Below are positions 21,802 to 31,828 of a stretch of 64,000 nt of DNA, piece after piece. Every line of letters starts with the position of its first letter. The stretch's first letter is position 1. The position numbers were made by a program, and so were the translations under genes. Location: positions 1,057,665 through 1,121,664 of the forward strand of contig JAHWDD010000003.1 of the NCBI GenBank assembly GCA_023897205.1, read 5' to 3'. The notes below the pieces were generated by a model, which ran no database searches, had not been told where the DNA came from, and saw only the letters and a list, made by a program, of their open reading frames with translations. Source of the stretch: Exophiala sp. HKRS030. Taxonomy: Eukaryota > Ascomycota > Eurotiomycetes > Chaetothyriales > Herpotrichiellaceae.

Positions 21802-24498
21802 ATGGCATCCATATTTACCTACCAAGACGAACCTCCTCGAATACATTCGCCATGGTCCACCCCGGGAACCTCAACTCCGCAGCCATCGCAGAATGTTGAG
21901 ACTACCATTGGGGACAATTTCCAAGATACGCGTGTCCTCACTACCCCTCTTGTTGAGAAGCTGGAACCGGAAAGGCAGGATGGTCCCACAGAATACAAGT
22001 TGCACCTGCTTCTGCGCCCAAGGCGTAGGGCTGCTCTAAACGAGCCCGCGGCCACGAGTCCAGACCTATCTCCGGCGGGCTCCCATGCGCCGGACAGGCA
22101 GACATACACTTCAGGCGACTCGACACTGGGACGCCCTTTGGGCCAGCCATCTGCACAGGCCCGTCAACTCAGGCTTCAGCAATTGACCACACAGCTGCTG
22201 TGGAGACTGCAGCAGTCATCCCCTTTTCACTCCTCTTCAAATGCCGATCTCGTCTTGCCGATGCTTCCTGAAGCAGGCCCAAGGTCAGGCGTGCCTGGGA
22301 GACCATTTAGGCTCTTGCCCGGCTTGGAAGAAAGTCAAGGCGCGCTGTACGAAATCGGTGTGGCTGATGACGGGACGCTGGTCGGCCTGACGGGCGAAGA
22401 ACTGCAGGAGAGCCTGGGCAACCTTGAAACCATGGCCACCAGTCTAGGCTGTACCACCATTGTGCTTCGGAGAGTTCTGGTAGGGCCTGGCGAAAGGGTG
22501 GATCCCGAGCTTCGTTCGGACAAGGTCCGCTTGCAAGAGGACGGACTTTGGGTTGCGGAAGTTTTAGTCTTCCCAGACTCGCGAACGACCACGGATCTAA
22601 ACGAGCCCGTGACGGCCCTTGACTCCGGAGCAAGCATCGTGGAAGAGAGATATCGTGATCGTGTAGTCGAGGGGGCCTCAACGGAACAGCTTCGGGTCAC
22701 ACTGGTTGGGGCTGCTTCTTCAGGCAAGTCTACCCTCCTTGGAACGATCTCGACATCCACTCTCGACAACGGCCGTGGGAAAAGCAGATTGTCACTGCTT
22801 AAACATCGACACGAAATTGCTTCCGGAGTTACAAGTTCTGTAGCACAAGAACTTGTTGGCTATCAGACTGACCGAGCATGCCAAAGTCCCGTCGTCAACT
22901 ATGCCTCAGGCAACGTTTCTTCTTGGACAGATATACACAACCTAGCAGATCGCTTGGTATTTTTGTCCGATTCTCCCGGCCTTCCTCGATTTGCAAAGTC
23001 GACCTTTCGTAGCCTAATATCTTGGAAGCCATCCTGGACTGTTCTCTGCGTTGCGGCAGATGATAATGAGGGCAATCCAAGCCAATCTAGCGAAACAGTC
23101 ACTACCAGCATAAATTCTGCAGACCACATAGCAGCAAAGCGGGTTGATTTTTCGCTATGCCATCTTGATTTATGTCTGCGATTAGATTTACCTCTCATCA
23201 TAGTCATAACCAAGATGGATCTCGCAAATAAGACTGGCCTCCGTTCGGTTTTGACAAAGCTACTTTCAGCTCTGAAAGCCTCTGGAAAGGTACCTGTGGT
23301 ACTAGGAAACAGCCTGGGGACAGTTGCAGTGCCTGAAGCTGGTGGCTTCGCGCCAGAACTGCAATCCGTTCCAGACCAGGAGCAAGCTGAGGCCGACCGA
23401 CTTGTTGCATCAATGGAAGACGGCAATGCTGGCAGAAAAGTTCCTATTCTAATGACCAGTACAGTGACCGGCCAAGGGATCGCCAAGGTACATGCTTTAC
23501 TACGCTCAGTCCCGATCACAATATCTGGTGACTGGATGTCGTCTCGTTCAAACACAAGTCCTGGGATTTCAATCCTTTTCCAGGTCGATGAGGTCTTCAG
23601 CATACCCCCTTCACGCGTGTACACCCAGGATGCACATGTCGATCACAAGAACCAAGGTGTAGTTCTTTGCGGGCTGGTTTCTCAAGGCAGATTGTCTGTA
23701 GGAGACGTGTTGGATCTTGGACCATTCGCCATCGACCAGGAACAAAACTCCCCACAAGCGTCCAGGTCGATCTTGAAATCAAAATCCTACAGTACTGAAG
23801 CTGTATCTGTTCCAAAAAGGGCCGGTATCTTTTCGCGGTCGTACCAAGACAGCCCAAGGATGTCTCTCAGTGCCACTCAGTTGATACCAGTCTATGTGCG
23901 GGTAAAGGTGGTTTCGCTTCGTAGTCTCCGACTCCCAGTCACTCGAATGGGTCCTGGAGAAACTGGAACTATTGGAGTTGTATCCATCGACGACCATCGG
24001 GATCTCGTCGTAGACCTGCAGAAGGCTCGCAAGGGTATGGTGTTGATAGATGCCCACGAGCGACCTTCTGGATGTCGTTCTTTTTCTGCAACTTTCTCAA
24101 CCATTGATTTCTCCCATCCTACCATGCCGCCACTAATACTAGGTGGTCACGCTATCGTCTACGTCAACAGCATTCGTGCAGCAGTCAAGATAATTGCCAT
24201 GGCCACGAATGAACAAGTACAAGGGGATGGGTTTGACACTTCCCAGCAAGAGGCGGAAATGTTCTCTTTCGACGGTAAAGATGCGATGGAAGGCCCGGAA
24301 AGATCCGTGTCTGGTGAAGGACTAAAGGTGATTGAAATATCTTTTCAATTCGTGAGTACAGTGGAATGGATGAATCTCGGGGACTCGATTCTCGTTGTAC
24401 CTACAGTCACAGCCCCTGGTCCTGTAACGGGAGCTGCGGCGCCGAATCCATCTGGATTAGCTGGATTTGTTGGCAAGATCAGTGATCTGTTTAGCTGA
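21802..24498 (+). CDS. GTPBP1/GTPBP2-like translational GTPase
   Basis: An intron-free protein of 898 aa. The elongation-factor-type G domain is in the middle. G1 is VGAASSGKSTLLG at about residues 303-315, the G3 region is LSDSPGLPRF near 387, and G4 is ITKMD near 468, where TKMD replaces the usual NKxD. After the G domain come beta-barrel segments (VCGLVSQGRLSVGDVLDLGP, and GHAIVYVNSIRAAVKI) as in EF-Tu domains 2 and 3. The first 300 residues are Ser/Pro-rich. Animal GTPBP1/2 act in ribosome rescue and mRNA decay; that role is only inferred for fungal relatives. The weak G3 (SPG rather than TPG) and altered G4 are common in this family. Confidence 0.87.
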   Translation: MASIFTYQDEPPRIHSPWSTPGTSTPQPSQNVETTIGDNFQDTRVLTTPLVEKLEPERQDGPTEYKLHLLLRPRRRAALNEPAATSPDLSPAGSHAPDRQTYTSGDSTLGRPLGQPSAQARQLRLQQLTTQLLWRLQQSSPFHSSSNADLVLPMLPEAGPRSGVPGRPFRLLPGLEESQGALYEIGVADDGTLVGLTGEELQESLGNLETMATSLGCTTIVLRRVLVGPGERVDPELRSDKVRLQEDGLWVAEVLVFPDSRTTTDLNEPVTALDSGASIVEERYRDRVVEGASTEQLRVTLVGAASSGKSTLLGTISTSTLDNGRGKSRLSLLKHRHEIASGVTSSVAQELVGYQTDRACQSPVVNYASGNVSSWTDIHNLADRLVFLSDSPGLPRFAKSTFRSLISWKPSWTVLCVAADDNEGNPSQSSETVTTSINSADHIAAKRVDFSLCHLDLCLRLDLPLIIVITKMDLANKTGLRSVLTKLLSALKASGKVPVVLGNSLGTVAVPEAGGFAPELQSVPDQEQAEADRLVASMEDGNAGRKVPILMTSTVTGQGIAKVHALLRSVPITISGDWMSSRSNTSPGISILFQVDEVFSIPPSRVYTQDAHVDHKNQGVVLCGLVSQGRLSVGDVLDLGPFAIDQEQNSPQASRSILKSKSYSTEAVSVPKRAGIFSRSYQDSPRMSLSATQLIPVYVRVKVVSLRSLRLPVTRMGPGETGTIGVVSIDDHRDLVVDLQKARKGMVLIDAHERPSGCRSFSATFSTIDFSHPTMPPLILGGHAIVYVNSIRAAVKIIAMATNEQVQGDGFDTSQQEAEMFSFDGKDAMEGPERSVSGEGLKVIEISFQFVSTVEWMNLGDSILVVPTVTAPGPVTGAAAPNPSGLAGFVGKISDLFS

Positions 24499-24600
24499 CA
24501 CATTGATGTATCGACGTTTGCAAAGGAAAGTTATGTATCACCATGAGATCAGCTATACCGAGCCTTCACATATAATACTATATTCCGTGACTGTCTCTCA

Positions 24601-26667
24601 TCATAGTCTTGCTGGTAACTGGTTAGGTTTTGTAGTATCTGACCCTAGGAAGATCCTCCTATCCATTTCGACTTCCTTTTTCCAATCCACCGCTTCTTCT
24701 GCGAGAGCTGTGACGTCTGCCGGCAGGGCATTCGACTTGATCCACCTTTTGGCAATGGCCTTGGCGACTTCGTCGCCGTCACTGCAGGCATCGTACATGA
24801 GCAGACAAGCGCACGCGACCGCCTCGACATGTTCGAGGATCTCTCTTCCGCGACGAAGTAATTGTTGCATGTCGAGCCGATCGACCATATCTTTCAGGGT
24901 CTTGTACCGATTCGACACGGCCCAACATTCGACGAGGGTGAATTCGTTCTGGACCGCTTTCAGGACACGACGGGTCCAAGTTCCAAAAACCGAATCCAAG
25001 ACGTCACTCTGCTTCGTCTTCGAGTTTTTGATGACACGCAACACGTCCTCGGCCATGACGCTCGTGGTCCCTTCCCATATGGTGCCGACGACGCTGTCCC
25101 TGAACAGCCTCGCAATGTTCAGGATCCCGCCGTCCTCGTTGTTCTCGCAATAGCCCACTCCCCCGAGGGATTCCATGCACGCCCTCAAGCCGGACACGCT
25201 GTTCATGGAGACTTGGGATTTCATCACGGGAGTGACGATCCTGAGCAAAAGGTCGGCCGTTTCCTTTTCGCGAGGCAGGAGGACGCCGCCGCCGCCGCCG
25301 CCCGTGCCCGCAGCGCGTGCGCCTCGCGTCACGGTGTCGTGACCCTGTTCGGAGGCCCCGAGCAATGCGACACCGAAGAACACCAGGTGAGTGTTGGCCA
25401 CGTATTTGACGGTCTCGCCAGCCATCCACGCCAGGTGCTGTGGGTTGTCGGATAGCAGACCGCCCCGGACGCGGCGGACGCGGGTGTACGCTCTGGAGAC
25501 GGCGAGGCCGCGGGCCAGGTATCCCGCTCCGCCCCGCGCCGTGTGCAGGCGGGTGATGTTGAGGATGGAGCTGATCTCTTTGACGCCCTGGCCTTGTTCG
25601 CCGATGAGGTAGGCGCGCATGTTGGAAACTTCGAGTTCGGCGGTTGGGAGACCCTTTGTGCCGAGCTTGGATTTGAGTCGGATGGGCCGGACTCCGTTCA
25701 TTTCGGTCTGGTGGCTGTCGCCGACCCGGCGACGAAGAGGGGCGTAGAACGCGCTCAGCCCTTTCCCTGTCTGGGCCAACAGGATGGTCATGTCGGCGTC
25801 TGTGGCGGACGAGAACCATTTGTATCCGCTTATGCTCCAGGGGCCGAGGGGGAGGCCGTGGGCGTCCTTGTCGCGAGATGCTGCGGCGTCGCATTCGAGT
25901 TCTTGCGGCGTCATAAGGCGAGCGACGGTTTCGGTGCCGCTCACGTCGCTGCCGCCGGTGCGTTCCGTCATCCACTGTCCCGAGGTCCAGGCGTAGGTTG
26001 GGTCCAGAGAGATGAGCCGGTGGTAGGATTCGAGAAAGACGTCGGCCCGGCCGGGCTGCCGCAGGTCGTCAGCATCCTGGAGGTGACGGCGCAAGAGCAC
26101 GGCGGCCCCGTCAGTCATGGCCATGGGACATGTCGTGAGTGCGGCGGTGCCGTCCCAGAGCTGGAGCGTCGCGAATTGGTGCACGCGCCGGTTGAAAGGG
26201 GCGTGGATCGAAGGGTGGGCGTAGCCGTGGCCCACGACGCCGGCTCTGGTCTGGATCCGTTTGAGAGCCCGCCAGCCCTCGCCGGTGCGGAGGGGTGACG
26301 CCTTGTTCTCTTCGCCGAACGTGTTGAGCGGGTGCAGTGTCGGCTGGTCCGTCTCACAGTCGACCGTGTGCCTCAGGGTCGACGGCGACAGGACGAGACG
26401 CGAAAAGTCATGGAGGTGCTTTGAGATTTCTCGCGGCGTGGGTGTGGGAAGATATAATGATAGAACACGGGGCAGAGCTGGGTCGTCGGATGTGGCAGTA
26501 TTCGAGTCAGAAGGTTCGGATGGACCTGGGCTTGTCTTCGAACTTGTATATTGAGGTGGAACGACCGGTAGTTCTTGAAAGAAGCCGGCCGTCGACGAAG
26601 AAGCCTTCACCGGTCCCATTCTGACAGTGCGTATATCTGAAAAGTTGGAAAAGGACACAAGAACCAC
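24601..26667 (-). CDS. acyl-CoA dehydrogenase, AidB-like
   Basis: Intron-free, 688 aa from the first Met. The Met at 26619 (MGPVKASSSTAGFFQ) is a better start and gives 672 aa. Flavoenzyme of the acyl-CoA dehydrogenase superfamily. FAD-site segments are visible: WMTERTGGSDVSGTE at about residue 215-230, the WFSSATDADM stretch, and NITRLHTARGGAGYLARGL in the helical domain. SLGGVGYCENNE resembles the late conserved block before the catalytic base region of the family. The length and the TERTGGSDVS motif match AidB (E. coli adaptive response) and its fungal relatives, longer than mitochondrial acyl-CoA dehydrogenases. The substrate is uncertain: AidB binds DNA, and fungal homologues are often annotated as isovaleryl-type enzymes. 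A Gly/Ala run occurs near residue 440. No mitochondrial presequence is evident. Confidence 0.9.
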   Translation of the reverse strand: MVLVSFSNFSDIRTVRMGPVKASSSTAGFFQELPVVPPQYTSSKTSPGPSEPSDSNTATSDDPALPRVLSLYLPTPTPREISKHLHDFSRLVLSPSTLRHTVDCETDQPTLHPLNTFGEENKASPLRTGEGWRALKRIQTRAGVVGHGYAHPSIHAPFNRRVHQFATLQLWDGTAALTTCPMAMTDGAAVLLRRHLQDADDLRQPGRADVFLESYHRLISLDPTYAWTSGQWMTERTGGSDVSGTETVARLMTPQELECDAAASRDKDAHGLPLGPWSISGYKWFSSATDADMTILLAQTGKGLSAFYAPLRRRVGDSHQTEMNGVRPIRLKSKLGTKGLPTAELEVSNMRAYLIGEQGQGVKEISSILNITRLHTARGGAGYLARGLAVSRAYTRVRRVRGGLLSDNPQHLAWMAGETVKYVANTHLVFFGVALLGASEQGHDTVTRGARAAGTGGGGGGVLLPREKETADLLLRIVTPVMKSQVSMNSVSGLRACMESLGGVGYCENNEDGGILNIARLFRDSVVGTIWEGTTSVMAEDVLRVIKNSKTKQSDVLDSVFGTWTRRVLKAVQNEFTLVECWAVSNRYKTLKDMVDRLDMQQLLRRGREILEHVEAVACACLLMYDACSDGDEVAKAIAKRWIKSNALPADVTALAEEAVDWKKEVEMDRRIFLGSDTTKPNQLPARL

Positions 26668-27048
26668 AAACCACGATTTCGATTGTATATTTAATGTATC
26701 TCAAAGGGAAACACCCCCGTGGCTACTAAGAGACCCAGGGCGGAGTGAGACCCTCTTCGTGGCATGAGGTTTACAGTAGTTGCTGATCTTACGTGAACCG
26801 AATGTACCTCGGCACCCTCATCAAAAAGTTTCATCACGTGTTTTGGCGAAAATCACTTTACGCGTAGGCGCGAAAGTGGCGACCGGCCTTTTTTGTACTT
26901 CCGTACTCGTTCTCGTACTCGTACTCAACATTGATGCACATTTTGTGTTTCTTCATTTTATAATAAGACTGGTGGCATCTGAACGCCCAATGCTAGGCAC
27001 GCCTCTTACACATACATGATACCCGTAGGGAGTCGTTAAGATCTCACA
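26668..27048. promoter_or_regulatory. bidirectional promoter, AidB-like and WLM genes
   Basis: A 381-bp spacer between divergent genes. It contains a CACGTG E-box at about 26835 and a short imperfect CGTACT repeat at 26902-26926. There is no open coding frame of note. Confidence 0.5.
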
Positions 27049-28599
27049 ATGCCCCTCAACACATTACGGCTCAACCACCAAAAGTCGTCCCACCCCAATG
27101 ACAGGATAGTGTTCATCAAGCCTCTCCCGCGCCCGGCGGCACAACGAGCGGATTATGATCTCGCCGACACTTTGCTCCGGGCCATCGCGGCACAGTGCCT
27201 GCCCGTCATGAAGGGCCACTACCTCTCGGTGACGACGCTGGAAGAGCACGAGCCCAACCGAGAGTTCATCGGGCGCAACTTCAACAACGGTGAAGTGATC
27301 CAACTCGTACTGCGCGGTCAGGATGGCAGACGATGGAACCCGTTCGAGATGGTGGCCATGGTCATGATGCACGAGCTGGCGCACAACACTCACATGAACC
27401 ACGGCAAGGCGTTTTGGGAGACGCGCAACGCGTACGCCGAACAACTCAAAGGGTTGTGGACCAAAGGTTACACCGGCGAAGGGTTCTGGGGTAGTGGGAG
27501 GACCCTCGACGACATGAGGACGACGATGGGCGACAACGGCGTCTTGACGAGTCGAGAGCTGCAGGACCTGCCTCTGTGTGGAGGAGCGTACCGCAGTCGT
27601 AGACGGAGACGCAAACGTAGGGCCAAGGGAGGTCCCGACGACGGGAGAGAGTTGACGTGGAAGGAGAAAAAGGAGAGGCGGATCGAGAAGAAGTTCGGCA
27701 AGAACGGCGTGACCCTGGGGGAGGACGAGGACAAAAGACTCGGGTTGGAAATCAACAGAAAAGGACCCGTCGGGGGGAAACCTCGGGTGGCGCAGAGTAA
27801 GCGTGGGCGAGAGCTCAGGGCTGCCGCAGCGCTGGCGAGGTTCGAGAAGAACAAGCAAGAGGTTGCCGCGTTGAATGGTCCCGAGGATGCTGATGATGGG
27901 GAAAGTACCGAGGAAGATGAAGAAGACTACGAAGATGTCGATGTACCCGAGGGAGAAGATGCCAAGGACGTCAATGGAATGACAATTCTCGACCATCAAG
28001 GGAATGGGATGGTCAGGGTATGTGAAGAGGAAGATAAGGACGATGAGAATGTCAAGCACGAGTTGAGGGAATTGGAAGGTCTAGATTACTCCTTCAGGAC
28101 TCGTCTACAGCAGCAGGAACAGCGTGATGTTGACGTTGGGCCGAGCGCTGTGACTTTGTCGGCGCACGCAGAACACAACTCTCTGGACCGGGATAGCCCA
28201 GTGGAAGATGGGCGAGGTGACGACGACGACGACGACGACAAGAAAACGACATCCAACCCTTTACCTCGGACAGGTTCGGCAGTTGAGGAGGAGAGATCTA
28301 GCCGCATACCGTCGACGAAGAAAACTACGAGTGGAATGTCAGTGGTGTCGACGACACTCCCTCCGCTGCCGACGACGACGGTGATACCATGTCCGATATG
28401 CTCGCTCGAGAACCCCCGGGCCAACGCTACTTGCATGGCCTGCGCCCACGTCCTGGATCCCAAAAAGGACCCTCGGCACTGGTCGTGTCAGAGCGAGGTC
28501 TGCAAAGGCGAGGGCGGCAATCGGTATCTCAACGGTGGGGATGCGGGCGTGTGTGGCATCTGCGGTGTTAGGAGAGAGGCACTGCGAGGTGACTTGTAA
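27049..28599 (+). CDS. WLM-domain metalloprotease with RanBP2-type zinc finger (Wss1-like)
   Basis: Intron-free, 516 aa. The N-terminal 160 residues form a WLM (Wss1-like metalloprotease) domain. The zinc site is HELAHNTHMNH at residues 108-118, which fits the gluzincin pattern H-E-x2-H with a third His at 118. The block GEVIQLVLR before it and GKAFWE after it are family-typical. A basic linker and long acidic segments follow, including an Asp run coded by GAC repeats near 28220. At about residue 448 a perfect RanBP2-type finger is seen (C-x2-C-x10-C-x2-C, CPICSLEN ... CMAC), and a second Cys cluster ends the protein. Yeast Wss1 cleaves proteins crosslinked to DNA and binds SUMO; the same role here is inference. 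Confidence 0.9.
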   Translation: MPLNTLRLNHQKSSHPNDRIVFIKPLPRPAAQRADYDLADTLLRAIAAQCLPVMKGHYLSVTTLEEHEPNREFIGRNFNNGEVIQLVLRGQDGRRWNPFEMVAMVMMHELAHNTHMNHGKAFWETRNAYAEQLKGLWTKGYTGEGFWGSGRTLDDMRTTMGDNGVLTSRELQDLPLCGGAYRSRRRRRKRRAKGGPDDGRELTWKEKKERRIEKKFGKNGVTLGEDEDKRLGLEINRKGPVGGKPRVAQSKRGRELRAAAALARFEKNKQEVAALNGPEDADDGESTEEDEEDYEDVDVPEGEDAKDVNGMTILDHQGNGMVRVCEEEDKDDENVKHELRELEGLDYSFRTRLQQQEQRDVDVGPSAVTLSAHAEHNSLDRDSPVEDGRGDDDDDDDKKTTSNPLPRTGSAVEEERSSRIPSTKKTTSGMSVVSTTLPPLPTTTVIPCPICSLENPRANATCMACAHVLDPKKDPRHWSCQSEVCKGEGGNRYLNGGDAGVCGICGVRREALRGDL

Positions 28600-29030
28600 A
28601 GTAGTAAAAGGGATTCACCCTGGCACAACAACGATGCGGTGTTGTTTTGCGGATCAAAACGACACTGACAGAATTTACTTTCAGGATGAGCACGACGATA
28701 ATACCATGAGTGTACGAGAAATGATCAATGATATCTTGTATAATACAGTATGAGCAGTCATACCCTTCAAAGTCTCTATGATTTCATATGGTGCCTTTCG
28801 TAAACGTCTGGGGTATCAAAGTCCTAGTAGCTATCGTTTCCTGTAGCCCATCCATGCATACCTGTACATATTTCATCACAGGGAAAAAAGTCGCTTTGAA
28901 CGCAGCACAGCACGGCACACTTGACGCTTCCGCTTGTTCTTTCTCGATCTTTGACTCGACTGGACACTGCCACAACCATCACCACCAATGTCCATCATCG
29001 TAGTCTTTTTCCCTCGACCAAGGTACTTTC
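28600..29030. other. intergenic between convergent genes
   Basis: Shared 3' region of the WLM gene (+) and the Vps71 gene (-). No gene is seen. Confidence 0.55.
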
Positions 29031-30116
29031 TCAATACCCAGCCAAGGCACAAACACCCTCGTGTCCCCTCCAACACTCCAACAACCCACACACCCTCTCT
29101 CCGCAACCCTGTCGGCATCTCACCTTTCCCCAGTACCCGCAAACGGCGCAGAACCAACGCTGAGGTTTCGCCACGAGGACGTTACTGCCCGTCCGGATCT
29201 CAAACACGGACTTGTCGGCGCCCTCCAACGGTTTGGCTCGGGCCATGTTGTAGCTCAGCGTCGGCTCCGCCAAGAGTGCCTGCAACACGCGATCTGTCGG
29301 TGGCTTTGGCACATCGCGTGTCTTGAGGAGCGGATCTTTATCCAACGCCGGGTCGTACTTGTCTGCTTGTTGTTCCTTCTCGGTTGCGTCGGTTGGCTGT
29401 GTGACGTCCTGTTCCGCCGGCGCCTCGGTCGTTTCCCTTTTCACATCGACGGCGGCGCTGGCATTCGTAGCATCTACCATTTCGGCATCCTCCTCCTCTT
29501 CCTCTTCTGTAGCAACAGCGGAAGCTTTCCCTCTCGTCCTTCCCCCTTTGGCTCTGGTCGTCTTCTTCGCCTCCTTCGCCGAACTCGTCGTTCTCTTCTT
29601 CGCCGACGCTTTCGAATCTGTCCGTTTCCGAACGTCGACGACATTCTTCGACGACGAGGCGGTGTTGCTGGCTGATGATGCACCCGCGCCGCCACCCCCG
29701 GCAACAGCCGCAGCCGCAGCGACGGCAGCGGCACCGTAAACATTCACTCCCGCCTCCTCGTCCGCCAAGTAATGCTGAAACGTCCTACTGTAACCCAATA
29801 TGCGACGTACGTTTGGCGTGGACTTGACTCTTGCCGCCGTGCCCGCGCCTGCGGTCTCGCGCTTGGGTATGGGTATGTGGACTTCCCGATGGTTCTCTTT
29901 TCCCAGGTCGTTCAGTCGTTGCTGTATGGCCTTTTCTTGCTTGGCGGACAATTTGTGCGCGGCTTGTGCGTTTGACGCAGCAGTATTTCCATCTCGTCCT
30001 CGTTTGCGGGAACTGGGTTGCACTGTGGGAATCGTCGCCGCGGTGTCGGGAACGTAGGCCCAGCCGTGCGAGATTCGACTTACCCCAGACACTGGGAGTT
30101 CTTCTATCAGAGGCAT
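29031..30116 (-). CDS. vps71: HIT-type zinc-finger protein, SWR1 subunit Vps71/Swc6
   Basis: Intron-free, 361 aa. The zf-HIT domain is at the extreme C-terminus (about residues 320-355): CAVCGYWGKVRC, then CGERVCGLLECWRGHEGVC, with paired Cys and the HxxxC end. The preceding block with LSYNMARAKPLEG is the element that comes before the finger in ZNHIT1/Vps71 proteins. Known role: with Arp6 it is a module of the SWR1 chromatin remodeller that exchanges H2A for H2A.Z. The middle is low-complexity (Ala-rich around residues 125-150, Lys/Thr/Ser, then Glu), longer than the yeast protein. The start at 30116 (MPLIEELPVSGVSR) is the only sensible one. Confidence 0.9.
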   Translation of the reverse strand: MPLIEELPVSGVSRISHGWAYVPDTAATIPTVQPSSRKRGRDGNTAASNAQAAHKLSAKQEKAIQQRLNDLGKENHREVHIPIPKRETAGAGTAARVKSTPNVRRILGYSRTFQHYLADEEAGVNVYGAAAVAAAAAVAGGGGAGASSASNTASSSKNVVDVRKRTDSKASAKKRTTSSAKEAKKTTRAKGGRTRGKASAVATEEEEEEDAEMVDATNASAAVDVKRETTEAPAEQDVTQPTDATEKEQQADKYDPALDKDPLLKTRDVPKPPTDRVLQALLAEPTLSYNMARAKPLEGADKSVFEIRTGSNVLVAKPQRWFCAVCGYWGKVRCRQGCGERVCGLLECWRGHEGVCALAGY

Positions 30117-30763
30117 TTTGTCTCCGAACAGAGACGAGAGCGAAAACTTTGGTCAAGAAGGAGGAGAAGTAGTGGTGGTGGGTAAGGAAAGTCGCGAGTA
30201 CAATTATTCCAAATGAATAAGTGAGGGCGGACAGAACCTGGGGAAATTTCCCAGCCTGACACGTGATGGATAGGAACCAAACCAAGTCAAACAAGGCTGA
30301 GCCCGGTTGCTTCGGATCAAGATCATTTTGCTACCTGATGTACATTCCGAGTACAACGCTCTACATGCCTATGAGTTCTGTGCTAGCGATGTGCACGACG
30401 AGTTGCCATCACAGACAAGGTAGAGAGGAATGGCATCGTCATTCTGGACGCGACAAATCGCACTTCTCTCCCACTTCACCCATCAATCAAGTTGCTAGCT
30501 CCTTTGACCACCGTCATGTATGTGTCTCCCTAGGTGAAGGCCCGAAAATACTGCTCCTCCACTCCAAGCGCAGAACGTGAAATAGACATAGAAGATTGTG
30601 GTTTTACAGCCGCTTGACCTGGCAATGAGATCATCCGAATGACTCGTGTGTGCGTAAACAGACTAGGAAACCCCATAACAGAGCTCTCCAGCCGGCGCGA
30701 TAACAAGCCTTTGGTCCTCTTCCTTCCATTATGCATTTACAACACTGCACTTTTGGTTCAGAT
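30117..30763. other. intergenic, no gene seen
   Basis: Holds the promoter of Vps71 (a CACGTG element near 30260) and the 3' side of the small mitochondrial gene. Open frames here are short and featureless. Confidence 0.5.
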
Positions 30764-31339
30764 TCATTTTTTCATCTGGGCCATCTTGTTGTCAAGTTCC
30801 GTCACGTAGGAGTGGATTCGTTGCACTGCGGCTTGTAGAGCCTGTAGCAAACGTTAGCAGCTGAGCAGCCACGAGGGCACAAACGCATGCGAATAACGTG
30901 ACGGGCACGCATGCATTTGCTGCAGGCGCGCTTCATAACCAAGGATGGGAGCAACATACGTAGATGTCTTCCGTCAACAGCTCATTGGAGACCTTGTACT
31001 CCTCGAGAATGTAATAGTATACCGACGCTCCGGCGAGCGTCGACCCAAGCAGGAATCCAAACAGTCTAATGCATAGCACGTGTCAGTCGCCATGGCTCTC
31101 CCAAGTTGTGTGTATTGTTGCAAAGCGCAAGGCCTTTTGGTAGCTTTGCCGTGTGCCTCGAGATTCTAGAAGATAGCTTACCCTCCTCGGAAAGCTCCCA
31201 CTGGCTTCTTTACAGGGGCAGCAGGAATCTCTTGCAGCCGTCTGCTCGATGACTGGAAGGATCTGGACGGGACGGCAGGGGTAGCTCTGATCGTTCTCGA
31301 GGCGGAGGAGAGTCGCGGAATGAGGAGACGGGATGCCAT
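30764..31339 (-). CDS. small mitochondrial membrane protein, unknown function
   Basis: Three exons, 31339-31182, 31065-30960 and 30841-30764, with clean phases and GT-AG sites give 113 aa. The N-terminus is a typical matrix-targeting presequence (MASRLLIPRLSSASRTIRA, rich in Arg/Ser with no acid). A conserved-looking PVGAFRGGLFGFLLG leads into a single membrane helix with the small-residue pattern GSTLAGASVYYYI. A short helical tail follows (LEEYKVSNELLTEDIY, then ALQAAVQRIHSYVTELDNK), likely a coiled coil. This build is seen in fungal inner-membrane proteins that lack a name. I do not assign a function. The splice model is supported by the in-frame joining and by a continuous amphipathic C-terminus. 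Confidence 0.8.
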
Positions 31340-31828
31340 AGCTGTGTCGCCGAGGTGTTTTGGCGGGAATGGATGCGTGAGGATCAAGGCAGGATCGAAA
31401 GTCGATGTGATGATTGGCAGCGTTTAGGCGATTGGTGTCGAGGGTTTTGAGTGTCAGGGTAGAATTGTACAATTTACGAGGTTGGCAAGCACATCAATCA
31501 CATTCACTACCCGATCTAAGGAAGGTCGAACTGTACAGTAACGTGCGGCTTTTCTCCACCTACAGCCTCGGACACTGCCACCTCGTCTCGGGCGATTCGC
31601 GGGTCATCTCCCTCTCTCTCCCTCATTTTCTTGAGTACCGGGCTGTCCCTACCGGTACCGAACGGGACGTCTTCCCGGGACCTTTGTTAGTTGTCAGTGC
31701 CACTTCCGAGGCCATCGGATGCTATGGGTTTCGCAGCCCTTGTTCACCGCATGCCTTCCGTACGGGGGTAATCGAATTTTTTTGCTACGGATACTCCATG
31801 ACAAGGCTCTCCAGCTATGGATGGGAAG
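31340..31828. other. intergenic, no gene seen
   Basis: Between the small mitochondrial gene's 5' end and the 3' end of dop1. A 160-codon open frame on the + strand has no domain signal and is not supported. Confidence 0.5.

Noticed and set aside
25004..25975. Long Arg/Pro/His-rich open frame overlapping the AidB-like gene on the same strand
   Set aside because: It is the shifted frame of a GC-rich coding region; the AidB frame has the domain motifs.
27064..28059. 331-codon open frame antisense to the WLM gene
   Set aside because: A shadow of a GC-rich gene; the + strand has the HELAH zinc site and the finger.
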